64,000 bases of DNA from Ectobius pallidus (taxonomy: Eukaryota; Arthropoda; Insecta; Blattodea; Ectobiidae), in the NCBI GenBank assembly GCA_964059195.1, contig CAXKWD010000002.1, forward strand, positions 152,289,042-152,353,041, in the 5' to 3' direction. Below are positions 21,410 to 32,620 of the stretch, one piece after another. The translations under genes were made by a program, and so were the position numbers. How positions within the stretch are numbered: the stretch's first letter is position 1; each line of letters begins with the position of its first letter. Below the pieces are notes generated by a model. It did not search any database, was not told where the DNA came from, and saw nothing but the letters and a program-made list of their open reading frames with translations.

Positions 21410-22360
21410 GGTATTGAGGTATTGGCAGGCATCTTTTCCATAAAATACCAGCAATAACGTAAAATTTTTACATAATTTATTCGTGGACTCAATAACAATA
21501 CTATATTAACTGACTACTTGTACCCATACTGCAAGATTGACCCGTTGGGGAAAAGGAGCGAATGAAGCTTTTTTCTAACTTAGTAAATCTGCACTACTTT
21601 TATTTATGCATTTATTGGATTATTTATCATATTTTCTGTTCACTTATGTTAGTAATTTTTATGTATAATTATTATAGCAAATATCCTATTAGTTTAATAT
21701 CTTGATCCTTTTTTTAATAATATAATTTAACAACATAAGACGTACATCAGTTACAGCGAACGGCGAATGGTCGAGGGTTTGAGCAAATAGCGGGCTGTAG
21801 TTAAGGCAAGAGGATTTAATTTTTTTATGAAAAAATCAGGGAAAATGCTTTGAAATATTGTGTGATATATGTAGAATGCATTGCAAAACAATTTTTGCGT
21901 ATGTGCGTCTTTATCGGATGTGGAGACGCCAATTTTAAAGATCACGCGCCCTATTTTTGTAGTGCTGCTTATGAAATTTTCCATGCCCTGCAATTCACAA
22001 ACCATCCCTTAGTTTATATTATCTCTGTTCACATAATTTGTACACAGATCTACACTTTTGACCGTGTTTCACCTACATAACTTACCCCATACAGCCAGGA
22101 GAAAATTAATATTAATATAAATAATATTACTATTAATACAATATTAATACAAATTAATAGCCTACTCAGTAATATTCTATACAATGTAATATTAATATTA
22201 ATTTATAAAATATCCCTTAGCTGTTTTCTACCCTAATTATATGTTGTTATTTCTATACAAATGTACATTCTTTAAAAAAATTCTCATCATATTATACTAA
22301 CATACCCTCTACCCTATTTTCTAGGCAACAAAATATTAGATCAAATCATCCCTTAGCTGT
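21410..22360. other. Interior of element A with no recognisable coding sequence
   Basis: AT-rich sequence with only short open frames and repeated AATATTAATA text around 22110-22200. It must once have held part of the transposase if A was autonomous, but I recognise no transposase motif. Confidence 0.35.
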
Positions 22361-22850
22361 TTCATACCTATATTATATAATTGTTCATTGCTTGTGAACA
22401 TCTTCGATTTTTGGAAAGATGTGGAACGAAATGTTATGGTCAAGCTTCTTGCAATCTGAGAAATTGCTGTTACACACGGCCATGTTTATTTATGGAGATG
22501 AGATCTTCCAAGACGTGTAAAGCAGCCCCAAAATTGTCAAATGTATCTAACAATTCAATTTAGATAAGGTGAGTCATTTTGAAATAGATTAATGTATTAT
22601 TTTGTTTAAGAATGTTTGCAATTTTTCCTATACCGCCCGTAGTAATCTTGCTCCCGCGAATCTCAAGCAGAGTAACTGCTACCTAGCGGCGGAACCAGTG
22701 AACTACCTCAGTCATCACACTTTCTCCTCTATTCATTATGACCTGACTATAATAATTATGAATATACATGTTTTCCCTTGCGGCCCCTGAGTATGAGCGC
22801 CCATGGCGCTCGAAATTCTTAATCTTTATCTTGAAGATTCTGCTTGGGAT

Positions 22851-23093
22851 TTACATCAATATACGGTTTCCATTTATCTTCGCCACAGCTTTTACTTTCA
22901 GTAATCTTGTATTTTTTTTATCTAAATTATGTTTCATTTTATACGGATGTTTCTTTCTGCAGTGATCTTGCCATTTGTCATGCCTAATAATGGCATTGCA
23001 CAACAATTCTAAACACTTATATTTAAATTGCGGTTGTTTTTTCGGCATTTTCGAGATGCCGAGATGGACTGAAACCAGTAGCCGTAACCTCAA
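22851..23093 (-). pseudogene. Zinc-finger-like N-terminus, possible remnant of hAT transposase in A
   Basis: The 80-codon minus-strand frame reads MPKKQPQFKYKCLELLCNAI then IRHDKWQDHCRKKHPYKMKH. The W..HC..KH pattern with upstream cysteines recalls BED/ZMYM-type fingers at the start of hAT transposases. It lies near the 23578 end, where the 5' end of a minus-strand hAT gene would be. No DDE or dimerisation domain is visible, so this is a weak inference. Confidence 0.35.
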
Positions 23094-23578
23094 GTTTCAA
23101 ATTAAGAATGCAGCATTGGTTATAGACAGATTTTTCTACATCTTCCCTCCCGTTCTTATAAGGTGGCGCGTGCTTTTGAGTGCAGTAAAATCACTTCCGA
23201 GAATAATAGTATTCTTGCAGGCGGCATTGTACAAAGACTGTAATAACCCAGTAATAACTAATACTCCAGTAATTCTACCAACAATGGTTCAGTTCGCAGT
23301 CGCCGCTATCGGCACACAGTGATCGATTTCATTGGCGCGGCAGTTGTTTACAAGCAAATGTGTTTCGCTAATTTATTGATTGTTCACTTCTAAAGAATTA
23401 GAAGAGACCTTTTGAAGTTATAAAACTTGACCTTTTGTATTTTTAACATATAAAACGCTAATTTTGCAACAATTTTCAACCGCCCCTCAGAGAATTCATA
23501 AAACAATTTTTGCCCCCCCCCCACAGAAATTTCAATGACGCAGTCTGCGTCTTAACCCCGTCCCTGTGGGCACCCCTG

Positions 23579-23587
23579 TTATATATA

Positions 23588-23631
<44 letters not shown>

Positions 23632-24930
23632 TTGAGATTAGAAATAAACGTAAATTTTTGTTACGTAAAATAGAAAGGAAATTTTTTCTTAAGCTTAGGC
23701 TATACTTCTTTAGAAGTCTTAAATCATTACTGAACTTCCTATTATCATTCGAGGCTTAAATGTTTCATAATGTAGTAACTCAACAACTTATCGGTTTTAA
23801 TCAAGAAGAAAAAAGTAATGACAAATGTGTTTGGACAGTTGTGGATTATGACTGTGCGAGTAGGCTACTGAAGTTATTGGATTCCTTTAGCTGCAAACAC
23901 ACTGTAGTTGACTACGTACTTGTATTTGTTTGTGGCATTGCTATCGCTACTTTGGTGAAGTTGCTGGGATACTGTTTGCGATACGGAAGCAGCTGTGGAA
24001 GTTACCATGTCTGTCAGAAAACACCGTGAAATGAAAACAATGGCGTGTCTGAGTAACGTATGCCCTCTCCGTTACACTGTTTGATCAAATCTTCATGGAG
24101 TTTGGCAGCAATGAGTCAGAATGCCTTGAGACTCGTTTCCTTAGTTACCACAGTAGTCTATCTGAAAAGGAAATTATTAAAAGAGCACTCCTACGATTGT
24201 ACGATTTATCGATCCATGTTGCTTGATTTACGATTTGTTCTATAACATAGGCTACTAAACGGAGTGATCCAAACATCACTTTCTTATATGCGACACTATA
24301 TGGTTTTAGCAATTACTCGTATATCTACGATGACATACATGCTGTCATTTTCACTCAATTTATTCTAAAAATTACGCATGTTAATAATTATTTACGATGT
24401 GAGACAGTTATTATATAATATCTACCTATTAACAGGCAAGCACGAAATGAACAGAGCGCTAGTGAGTTTTGTTATTCGTATGAACCTGTTAAGTTCTGTA
24501 TAACGGTCTTGCATCGTACGACGTTTTATGTTATTTTGAATCCTAAATTTTAAAAGTAAAAAACTTTCACATGTGCTTAGAATAGTGTTTTTTTGTTATT
24601 TCTTACGTAGCGGAATTCTCGCGCTTTTGGATGGTAAGAACTTGTTTTTAAATAAATCACTGTTTCAACCGTTGAATATCGCAGAAACAATTGCGTAAAA
24701 GTTTCCTATTTATAAATATCTCTTGGAGTTATAGAAAAGGCAATAAGGAACTAATATTGTAAAATCCTTCGCTATGATAAGAAATTGCAGGCTTTGAATG
24801 AATGGGGAGAAATGGTCGCAAAGAATGTTTTGAACGAAACTACATATTTTGTTGACTTACGTGTGTATTTTATCAAAATTTCGGCATCTAGTTCATGGAC
24901 CAAATGTTTATTGCCGAAATAATTGTGTTA
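23579..24930. other. No recognisable gene; (TA)n microsatellite at its left edge
   Basis: TATATATATGTGTGTGTATA followed by about 17 TA repeats spans 23579-23627. The rest is anonymous. Open frames at 23760-24029 and 24060-24245 show no family motif, coding signature or splice context that I would trust. Confidence 0.4.
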
Positions 24931-25828
24931 TTACTTCCTCTGCCCGTACCATAGGTACTATAGGTAGAGGAAGTATTGTTTTCGACCCCAAAATTCGAAG
25001 TTAAGTTTTTAGCAAATATACACGTTTCAAGGCCCCCTGAATTTAAAAAAATACTATTTTTGGAAACATGTCTGTGTGTGTGTCTGTCTGTGAACAGGCT
25101 AGCTCTAAAACGGAAAATCGTATGAAAACAAAATTCCGTATTTGGGTCAGGTACCTACTGAAGATGTAAGGCAAAGATTGGCGACAAGTTTCTCTTATTT
25201 TTAAAGGTACTTTACATGAAGAAATTTTCGTTTTTCGCGATTTTGTCGAAAACGGCTCTAACGATTTTCTTTAAATTTTGCACATTGGTTGCTTACACTA
25301 AGAGCTAAAACTTTTATTTGAAACATTTTTTCGAACAAATTCCCTGAAGGGTAGTTATAACAGGGGTGCCCACAGGGGGGGGGGTTAAGACGCAGACTGC
25401 GTCATTGAAATTTCTGGGGGGGGGGGAGCAAAATATTATATCGTTTTATGAATTTTCTGGGGGGGGGGGGTTGAAAATTGTTGCAAAATTAGCGTTTTAT
25501 ATGTTAAAAATAAAAACGGTCACGTTTTATAACTTCAAAAGGTCTCTTCTAACAGCGGATTTGGAAAGGGGGGTCCACGGGGTTTGGACCCCCAAAAGTC
25601 ATAACCTAAAATTCTATATTTGTATTTAAAATGATATTTATTTAATTAAACAAGATTTGTTGGTGTGTCAAATATGATATAGCAGTTATTTTCTTTTCAT
25701 AACATAATGAGTAGGCCTATTATATCCACTGTTCCATGTGTTATTCAACTTTTCTTATAAATAGTAATAAGTGTTATAACTAGGGCCAGGATTTGTATGT
25801 AAAAACATGTTTTTTTTCCTCATGCGTA

Positions 25829-27140
25829 GGGGAGAGTGTTGTACCAAGACCATAGTGTACCTTGGACCAGCTCTAATATCTGAGAACTGTTGACATCTAG
25901 CGCGCTAACCGTGGAACTATATGCTTCTCGTGTCCTCAGGCATTCTCTGTGCAATTTTCGACGTGTTTGCTTCAGATCTGCGTGTGCAAGACCAAAAAGT
26001 TGTTTTTTCTGGTGAAAACTAAAATTTGTCCTCGCCAGTTGCTTGATAATTGAAGTTTATATTGTGCATAAAGATGTTTTTGCGAATATCCATTGGATTC
26101 ACTATTATTTGGTGAGTAAAATGACCATATATTTTGTTATTTAGATACCGGAAGATCACATCGATAGCCACATTTGTGTGGAAACAGACAATCGTGTACC
26201 TTGAGCCACAACTGCGTCTTGTACCTTGAGCCGGCGGACCATGGTACAAGAGGTTACATTATACATTATTTTTATATGTTCCAGTATTGTTGTCAGGACA
26301 ACAATGATTCGTAGTAAGACCCGGGAGCCTGCTGACGCAAGAATTTTGAAAAAGGCTCTTAAGAAAATTAATTCGAATGATCCAGAGAAGAAAATGTTTC
26401 TTCGATAACATCAAAAATTTTAACAACAGATTTGGTCCCATTCCTCTCGAAAACATATGGAACTTGGACGAAACTGGCCTAAGCACTGTGCAGGGACAGT
26501 CAAACATCGTTGATCCTAAAACTCTAAAACAGATTGGAAGTGCAACATCAACCGAAAGAGGGCAACTAGTCACTATGACTGGAGCTGTGAATGCTGTTGG
26601 AAACTAACTACTTCCTTTGTTCATATTCCCTCGTGTTCATTTCAAGGACTGAATGTTGTTTGGTGGCCTTCTAGGGTGTATGGGAGCTGCTAATTTATCT
26701 GGGTGGTCAAATGAAGCAACATTTTTAGAGTTTCTTGACCATTTTCTTAACTGAAGAAAATAGGGTTCTTTTGATCTTGGACAATCACGAGACACATCTG
26801 TCTATTGATGCTCTGGAAAAGGCATCAGCTGCTGGTGTAGTGATGGTAACATTCCCCCCCATACACTTCGCATAGGCTTCAGCCTCTGGAAATTTCTATT
26901 TATGCCCTTATGCAGTATGGTCCATGGTACATGAGGGTGTTGTACCTTGAGCCACTGTGCAGTATATTTTAATTTTTTTCTTATACTTATTTTTTACTGG
27001 AGTACTTACTTAAAACAAATGCCAATATGTTAAGAAAGCACAGTGCATTGGTAAGAGACTAAAAAAACTAAGAAAATGCTATTAGAATTCGAGTTAAAGG
27101 CAACACAATAAAAAATGGCCCAAGGTACAACACTCTCCCC
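25829..27140 (+). mobile_element. pogo-like (Tc1/mariner superfamily) element, TA target
   Basis: Ends GGGGAGAGTGTTGTACC and its inverted copy GGTACAACACTCTCCCC, flanked by TA (25827-25828 and 27141-27142). TACCTTGAGCCA/TACCTTGGACCA repeats occur beneath both ends (25857, 26201, 26226, 26944). It encodes the broken DDE transposase at 26298-26900. Confidence 0.8.
26298..26900 (+). pseudogene. Degenerate pogo/Tigger-like transposase
   Basis: 26304-26408 reads MIRSKTREPADARILKKALK, an N-terminal HTH-side fragment. 26377-26604 contains IWNLDETGLSTVQ (first catalytic Asp in NLDETG), then KQIGSATSTERGQLVTMTGA VNAVGN and a premature stop. A further frame near 26770-26890 gives LILDNHETHLSIDALEKA and GVVMVTFPPH, the second Asp block (LDNHE) and the following strand, then SLQPLEISIYALM after a frame change. 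These are the DDE_1 motifs of pogo/Tigger/jerky-type transposases. Three or more disruptions and loss of most of the N-terminus make it inactive. Confidence 0.8.
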
Positions 27141-27369
27141 TACATGCCTAAAACAAAGTTTAATATCCAAATCGTGGTCCGACAAATGCAAATCCCAAAT
27201 TTTATTTCACATAAAAACACATTTTACAAAAAAAGTTATGTGAATAAATATTTTCGATATTTTCTCCATAAATACATATTTTAGTACTTTTTTCGGATTT
27301 TTTATGTAATTTTTTCCCCCTGATGCACATATCAAGGTCCGACAACCGCAAATTCCAAATTTTATTTTA

Positions 27370-27900
27370 GGGTCATTCCATGTCAAGTGAACCAATGGAA
27401 AAACGTGACCACCTCCGATTTTAGTCATACTTGGTTGTCATGAAGTACCACCTGAGATATGTTGAAGTACAAAATATCAGATTTTTATGTGTTGTAGTTT
27501 TCCAGTTATACCCTTCTGAAATATGGAAAAAAACCAAATTTTCTGCATAAGTGCAATCACAAAATGACGCATAAATCAAGCTGGAATTGACATAGATGAG
27601 TGGGAAAAGTATCAAAATGTAGCTTATATTATGAGCTTTAATTTGATACGTCACACGACTACTTTCGAAAAAAAATATTTTCAAGGTTACCCAAAAAAAT
27701 TTTGAAAACTGAATTTTTCAAAAACCTATATTTTGAAAATTTTGAAACAATTCTCATAGAAACATACATATTTCAGCATCATGTCCTACAAGTTTTGATA
27801 AGGGATCGCAATGGGATCATATTTTTTTACATTTATAACAAATACTATGCACGCTGGGTAAGAATATATGACACAGGAATATTGCACTTAATTCTAAAAT
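27370..27900. repeat. Left long terminal inverted repeat of the 3.77 kb transposon
   Basis: Matches 30598-31137 inverted, up to GAATATATG.CAC and AATTGCACTTAATTCTAAAA-type text. The match weakens just inside the first 35 bases, where the left copy lacks about ten bases present in the right copy. Confidence 0.85.
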
Positions 27901-28160
27901 CCATTCCTTTGTCCAGGGAGTTGTTTACCAACATGCATATACCAACTTGTGCAAGTGGTCAAATGGGTATGAGTAAACACAGTCTGCAAGCATGTGAGTC
28001 AGCCAGGGAATGCAAGTTGTAACCTGTTGGACCTGGCTTCAGTTGTGCCTTGACTCTCATGCAGTGTGCTTCCTTTCTTCAAAGGCTGTACAAAGACTGT
28101 ATTGCTGCATGTAAAGTAGTGGGTTCAGTGATTAAAATAGGCATTGTGTATTTCCCCAGT

Positions 28161-30524
28161 ATGGCTGAAAAAGTAAGTGAAACAGCAAAGATTTTCTGCT
28201 GCAACCCTTTCAAGAAAGACAGACATCAGGGTGTGAAAAGAAGTGTGAGGCCTGTTACTGACTGGATGTGTGACATGTTTGACACCATTGTGGTAGGTAT
28301 GAAAATTTGTGACAGTTGTAGGAAAGAACTATCAAAGCAGAAACAGGTTACAGATACAACAGATGACTGTTTAGTACCAGTAGCCAATACCACTAGGCCT
28401 ACTAATGTTGATGAATCATTTGTAGCTTTAGATGTTACCTTAGAGTACCTTAATAAGTCTCTAAGCTCTCTAGAGGAGTCACCTGTTGCTAAGAGGAAGT
28501 TGCAAATGAAATCATACTGTGATAAAAAATACAGTAAAATAAAAAAATGTTTGACAGAAAAGGTACTAACAGCAGCAAGTACAAATACAGAGAAAACTGT
28601 TGACCATAAATCAGAATCATGTGAAGTCATTTGTCAGCTAAAAGAAAAGTTTCAAGAAGAAAATATAAGTGTTAGTGAAAAATTGCAAATTTTAACAGTA
28701 CTACCTAAAAGCTGGTCATGCAGTGAAATACAAAATGAATTTCAGGTTAGCAACAGAATGGCAAGAAAAGCTAAAGCATTGGTGAAAGCGAAGGGTATTC
28801 TGGCAACACCAAATCCTAAACCAGGAAAGGTTTTAAATGAATCTGTGATTGAGAAGGTAATAGGGTTCTACAACAGTGATGATGTCAGCCGTCTTATGCC
28901 TGGAAAAAAAGATTTTGTTTCTGTGAAAACGGGTGACAGTAGTAGAATTCATGTACAGAAGAGGCTAGTGATGGGCAACTTGAAGGAAGTGTACGAGCTG
29001 TTCAAAAACAAAAATCCTACTGATAAGATTGGATTTTCGAAATTTGCTGATTTACGACCTAAACATTGCGTCTTGGCTGGAGGAAGTGGTACCCACACAG
29101 TATGCGTTTGTACAGTGCATCAGAATGTTAAATTAATGCTACAAATGTTGAAATCCAAACAAATTACACTGAATGATGGCACAGATATAAGTAATTATAA
29201 TTCCTGTTTAGCGAAGTTAATGTGTGAAGAGCCAGGCACAGCATGCCACCTTAATGAATGTCCTTCATGTCCAGGTGTAGATAATTTGAAAGATGAGTTA
29301 CAGTTGCTGCTAGATAATGAACTGGTGGACAACATTACATACAAGCAGTGGGTTTCTGTTGACAGATGTAATTTAGTAACCTTCATCAAAACTGCAGATG
29401 AGTTTATAGAAACTTTGTGTGAACAGTTGTTGATTTTGAAGAGACATTCTTTTATTGCAAGAAGACAGGCAGAATATTATAATCACTTGAAGCAGAATAT
29501 TGGAGTAAATGAAGCTGTGGTATGTATGGACTTTGCAGAAAATTATTCGTTTGTACTACAGGATGAAGCCCAGTCTTTTCATTGGAACAATGATCAAGCA
29601 ACTATTTTTCCTATAGCAGTCTACTACAATGATCATAATATACACTACAAAAGTATTGTATGTATCTCTGAATGTCTACAGCATGACACCACTGCTGTTC
29701 ATTTATTCCAGAAAAGGCTTATCTCTCATTTGAAGTTGGAAGTAATTAGAGATTTGAAAAAAATTTACTACTTCTCAGATGGTGCAGCTGCGCAATTTAA
29801 AAACAGAAAAAACTTTTCAAACTTATGCCACCATGTTCATGATTTTGGAATTGAGGCAGAGTGGCATTTCTATGCAACAGCCCATGGGAAAGGAGTATGT
29901 GACGGTCTGGGTGGTACTGTGAAAAGACTTGCAGGAAAGGCAAGCCTACAGCGGCCATACGAGCATCAAATCATGACACCAGCACAGCTGTTTACATGGA
30001 GTGAGGAAAACATCGACTCCATGCAGTTCTTCTTCTTCAATGAAGCACAATACAACAAAGAGGAAAAAATACTTGCAGACAGATTTCTGTCTACAAAAGC
30101 AATACCAGGCACACAGAAGTTCCACAGTTTCATCCCATTGTCAGATAAAGTGTTGTTGACAAAGGTATTTTCAAGAAGTGAACAGTCATCCACTTTTTCA
30201 GTGTTAGGACCACGTGTGCAACAGAGGCTGAAGCTAGCAGAAGTAAAAGGATATGTTACATGTGAGAACAACAATCATTGGTGGCTTGGTGTAGTTGTGG
30301 ACAAAAATGAGACAGCACAGATAGTGGAACTGATGTTTCTGCACCCTGCAGGTCCTTCTCCATCATTTACTTTCAAAAGTGACTGTCCAAATAAACTGAC
30401 TGTGCCTCTCTCTCAGATCCTCACCCTTGTGCAACCTACATGTCCCACTGGCCGTAGTTATTACCTCTCGAAGGAAGAGATGGATGCGGCAACCATGGCT
30501 CTAGAAAATTACTGTAGACAATAA
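28161..30524 (+). CDS. Intact transposon-encoded protein, putative RNase H-like (DDE/D) transposase
   Basis: The open frame runs 28050-30524 (824 codons). I favour the start at codon 38 (28161, CCAGTATGG), because the upstream codons are atypical and the next residues open a zinc-binding-like block, IFCCNPF....H (C50, C51, H59) ... ICDSCRK (C87, C90). Next comes an HTH-like segment (about 205-250, LPKSWSCSEIQNEFQVSNRM), then KIGFSKFADLRPKHCVLAG and a Cys-rich stretch CHLNECPSCPG. The C-terminal half has three acidic positions in RNase H-like surroundings: CMDFAENYSF (D494), YFSDGAAAQFKN (D577) and HGKGVCDGLGGTVKR (D618). It lies between near-identical TIRs. I recall similar proteins as widespread in invertebrate genomes but cannot name the superfamily. 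Catalysis is inferred, not shown. No introns are needed. Confidence 0.8.
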   Translation: MAEKVSETAKIFCCNPFKKDRHQGVKRSVRPVTDWMCDMFDTIVVGMKICDSCRKELSKQKQVTDTTDDCLVPVANTTRPTNVDESFVALDVTLEYLNKSLSSLEESPVAKRKLQMKSYCDKKYSKIKKCLTEKVLTAASTNTEKTVDHKSESCEVICQLKEKFQEENISVSEKLQILTVLPKSWSCSEIQNEFQVSNRMARKAKALVKAKGILATPNPKPGKVLNESVIEKVIGFYNSDDVSRLMPGKKDFVSVKTGDSSRIHVQKRLVMGNLKEVYELFKNKNPTDKIGFSKFADLRPKHCVLAGGSGTHTVCVCTVHQNVKLMLQMLKSKQITLNDGTDISNYNSCLAKLMCEEPGTACHLNECPSCPGVDNLKDELQLLLDNELVDNITYKQWVSVDRCNLVTFIKTADEFIETLCEQLLILKRHSFIARRQAEYYNHLKQNIGVNEAVVCMDFAENYSFVLQDEAQSFHWNNDQATIFPIAVYYNDHNIHYKSIVCISECLQHDTTAVHLFQKRLISHLKLEVIRDLKKIYYFSDGAAAQFKNRKNFSNLCHHVHDFGIEAEWHFYATAHGKGVCDGLGGTVKRLAGKASLQRPYEHQIMTPAQLFTWSEENIDSMQFFFFNEAQYNKEEKILADRFLSTKAIPGTQKFHSFIPLSDKVLLTKVFSRSEQSSTFSVLGPRVQQRLKLAEVKGYVTCENNNHWWLGVVVDKNETAQIVELMFLHPAGPSPSFTFKSDCPNKLTVPLSQILTLVQPTCPTGRSYYLSKEEMDAATMALENYCRQ

Positions 30525-30597
30525 ATTCACGTTTTTGTCATTGAAGAAGGGAAGGTAACATGTTTTCTGTAAGTTTTTCTTTTTGATTGTAATGAAA

Positions 30598-31137
30598 TTT
30601 TAGAATTAAGTGCAAGATTACGGTGCCATATATTCTTACCCAGCGTGCATAGTATTTGTTATAAATGTAAAAAAATATGATCCCATTGCGATCCCTTATC
30701 AAAACTTGTAGGACATGATGCTGAAATATGTATGTTTCTATGAGAATTGTTTCAAAATTTTCAAAATATAGGTTTTTGAAAAATTCAGTTTTCAAATTTT
30801 TTTTGGGTAACCTTGAAAATATTTTTTTTCGAAAGTACTCGTGTGACGTATCAAATTAAAGCTCATAATATAAGCTACATTTTGATACTTTTCCCACTCA
30901 TCTATGTCAATTCCAGCTTGATTTATGCGTCATTTTGTGATTGCACTTATGCAGAAAATTTGGTTTTTTTCCATATTTCAGAAGGGTATAACTGGAAAAC
31001 TACAACACATAAAAATCTGATATTTTGCACTTTAACATATCTCAGGTGGTACTTCATGACAACCAAGTATGACTAAAATCGGAGATGGTCATGTTCAAAA
31101 TTGACAAAAAATTGGTTCACTTGACATGGAATGACCC
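30598..31137. repeat. Right long terminal inverted repeat of the 3.77 kb transposon
   Basis: Inverted counterpart of 27370-27900; begins about 75 bp after the stop codon of the transposase-like gene. Confidence 0.85.
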
Positions 31138-31348
31138 TTACATAAAAACACATGTTTTACAAAATAGTTATGTGAATAAATATTTTCGATATATTCTCCA
31201 TAAATAAATGTTTTAGTACTTTTCCTCATTCTCTATTAACATTTTACAACAAAAATTTGTATCTCGAAAGAATTCAACACAAATGCTTCACTTGTAATGA
31301 GGTGAGAGTTATTATCAGGGAAGAACAGAACAGAACCCAATCTCAACA

Positions 31349-31726
31349 TTGCGTAATTCACTTAAAGAAATACAATACGTTGAAAGGCAACTTAACACTA
31401 TCTCAGGTTCGAAAATAGAAGTTCTAAGAACAAAATTTAAAGGTATGATTGAGAAAAATGGTGACAAAGTCGCTCAAGTTTTGGAAGGCCAAAACATAAT
31501 CGAATTGATTGTGTGTGTGTGTGTGTGTTAGTGATCTACCCCTCTTCAAATATGCAAGGTTAACATCGTGTGATGTAGAACATTCCTTTTCTCAATATAA
31601 GGCATTATTCTCGGATAATAGACAAGGATTTGTGATCCATAATCTGGAAATGGCATTTGTTGTGCACTGCAACTCCTGTCAGCATTTTACATCTGATGTT
31701 GGCGAGTTTCAATATAATTTGTTCTA
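31349..31726 (+). pseudogene. C-terminal remnant of hAT transposase in element C
   Basis: The first frame reads RNSLKEIQYVERQLNTISGS and continues to KNGDKVAQVLEG; the second, beyond a (GT)n run, reads LPLFKYARLTSCDVEHSFSQ YKALFSDNRQGF. The block F.YA.LTSCDVE.SFS.YK....DNR..F is the C-terminal dimerisation motif of a hAT group that includes CGGBP1-like sequences. The (GT)n at 31509-31530 separates the frames and probably expanded after inactivation. The N-terminal and catalytic parts are lost or displaced by insertions. Confidence 0.75.
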
Positions 31727-31879
31727 GTAAATTACGAACATTCTGGTGTTTTTGTTTCTTTTCTCATAATAATTTTTTTTTTTTTTTTAGTTTTAGCACA
31801 TATTTTTAACATTTTTAGCACATAAAAATACATATTTTTAAGTTTTTTAGCACATAAAAATGCGGGCCCTAGTTATAAC

Positions 31880-32620
31880 TTAAGTAACAATTTCTTGTTT
31901 AAGTTGCCATGTCTTAGAGTATAGTAAACAAATTTGCTAACTAGTTTTTCAGTGCTAATAGCATAAAATGTGTTTTTCATTAGTTCAACATTTAAAAATT
32001 TGCCGGGGATGGACACCTGACTTAGGTAACATTTTCTTGTTTACATTGGCACGTCTTAGAGTACGGTAAACAAATTTCCAAACTAGATTTTGAGTGCTAA
32101 AATAGCGTAAAATGTTATTTTCATTAGTTCAATATTTAAAAATTTTCCAGGGGTGGAGCCCCCACTTAGGTAATGATTTCTTATTTACATTGGCATGTCT
32201 TAGAGTATGGTAAACAAATTTCCTAACTAGTTTTTTAGTGCTAAAATAGACTAAAATGTGATTTTCGTTAGTTCAATATTAAAACATTTCCCGGGGTTGA
32301 CACCCGATTTAGGTAGCAATTTCTTGTTTACATTGGCATGTGTTAGAGTATGATAAACAAATTTCCTAACTAGTTTATGAGTGCTAAAATAGCGTAAAAT
32401 GTTATTTTCATTAGTTTAATATTTAAAAATTTTCCGGGGGTGGCCCCCTACTTACGTAATGATTTCTTATTTACATTGGCATGTCTTATTTACATTACAT
32501 TAGAGTATGGTAAACAAATTTCCTAACTAGTTTTTCTGTGCTAAAATAGCGTAAAATGTGATTTTCATTAGTTCAATATTTAAAAATGTTCTGGGGATGG
32601 ACCCCCGACCCTCTTTTTTG
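31880..32620. repeat. Tandem ~140 bp units in element B
   Basis: Inverted counterparts of the 19650-20375 array of element A, with TTACATTGGCATGTCTTAGA, AACAAATTTCCTAACTAGTT and GTGATTTTCATTAGTTCAAT recurring about five times. Confidence 0.8.

Larger units (their letters stand above)
19403..23578 (-). mobile_element. hAT-type element A (TIR CAGGGGTGCCC)
   Basis: Ends CAGGGGTGCCC (19403) and GGGCACCCCTG (to 23578). Flanking 8-mers ATATATAT and TTATATAT differ by one base but lie in TA-repeat, so the duplication is suggestive only. The region next to the left end carries five tandem units (19650-20375). The middle 2.8 kb is missing from the related element B, showing that A is the longer form. 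Its coding content is largely decayed; a zinc-finger-like ORF start on the minus strand (23093) is the only candidate. Confidence 0.7.
27370..31137 (+). mobile_element. 3.77 kb DNA transposon with ~540 bp TIRs and one intact ORF
   Basis: Ends GGGTCATTCCATGTCAAGTG and its exact inverse at 31118-31137. The TIRs extend about 530-540 bp (27370 to ~27900 and ~30598 to 31137) and are nearly identical, for example both encode the same chance 80-codon frame. Flanks are TTA at 27367-27369 and 31138-31140. A diverged duplicate of the target inside element C (27190-27220, ATTTTATTTCACATAAAAAC) lacks the insertion and supports a 3-bp TTA duplication. Long near-identical TIRs and an undamaged ORF indicate a young insertion, the most recent in this nest. 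Superfamily not assigned. Confidence 0.85.
25781..31871 (+). mobile_element. hAT element C (TIR TAGGGCC) inserted in B
   Basis: Ends TAGGGCCAGGATTTGTATG and CATTTTTATG-type inverted ...GCGGGCCCTA, flanked by a perfect 8-bp duplication GTTATAAC (25773-25780 and 31872-31879). The empty site is preserved in element A near 20370-20400 (AGTAATAGGTGTTATAACTT on the complement), which proves the insertion. It carries a hAT C-terminal coding remnant (31349-31726). Two later insertions sit inside: 25829-27140 and 27370-31137. Confidence 0.85.

Noticed and set aside
22375..23322. Series of 60-115 codon frames in element A read as possible host exons
   Set aside because: They lie within a hAT-type element with matching ends, and apart from the zinc-finger-like frame on the minus strand no motif was found.
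24060..24245. Possible small gene in the interval 23.6-24.9 kb
   Set aside because: Short frames only, no recognisable domain and no supporting splice signals.
28226..28630. 134-codon minus-strand frame opposite the 824-codon ORF
   Set aside because: Antisense shadow; no motif and entirely inside the transposase-like gene.
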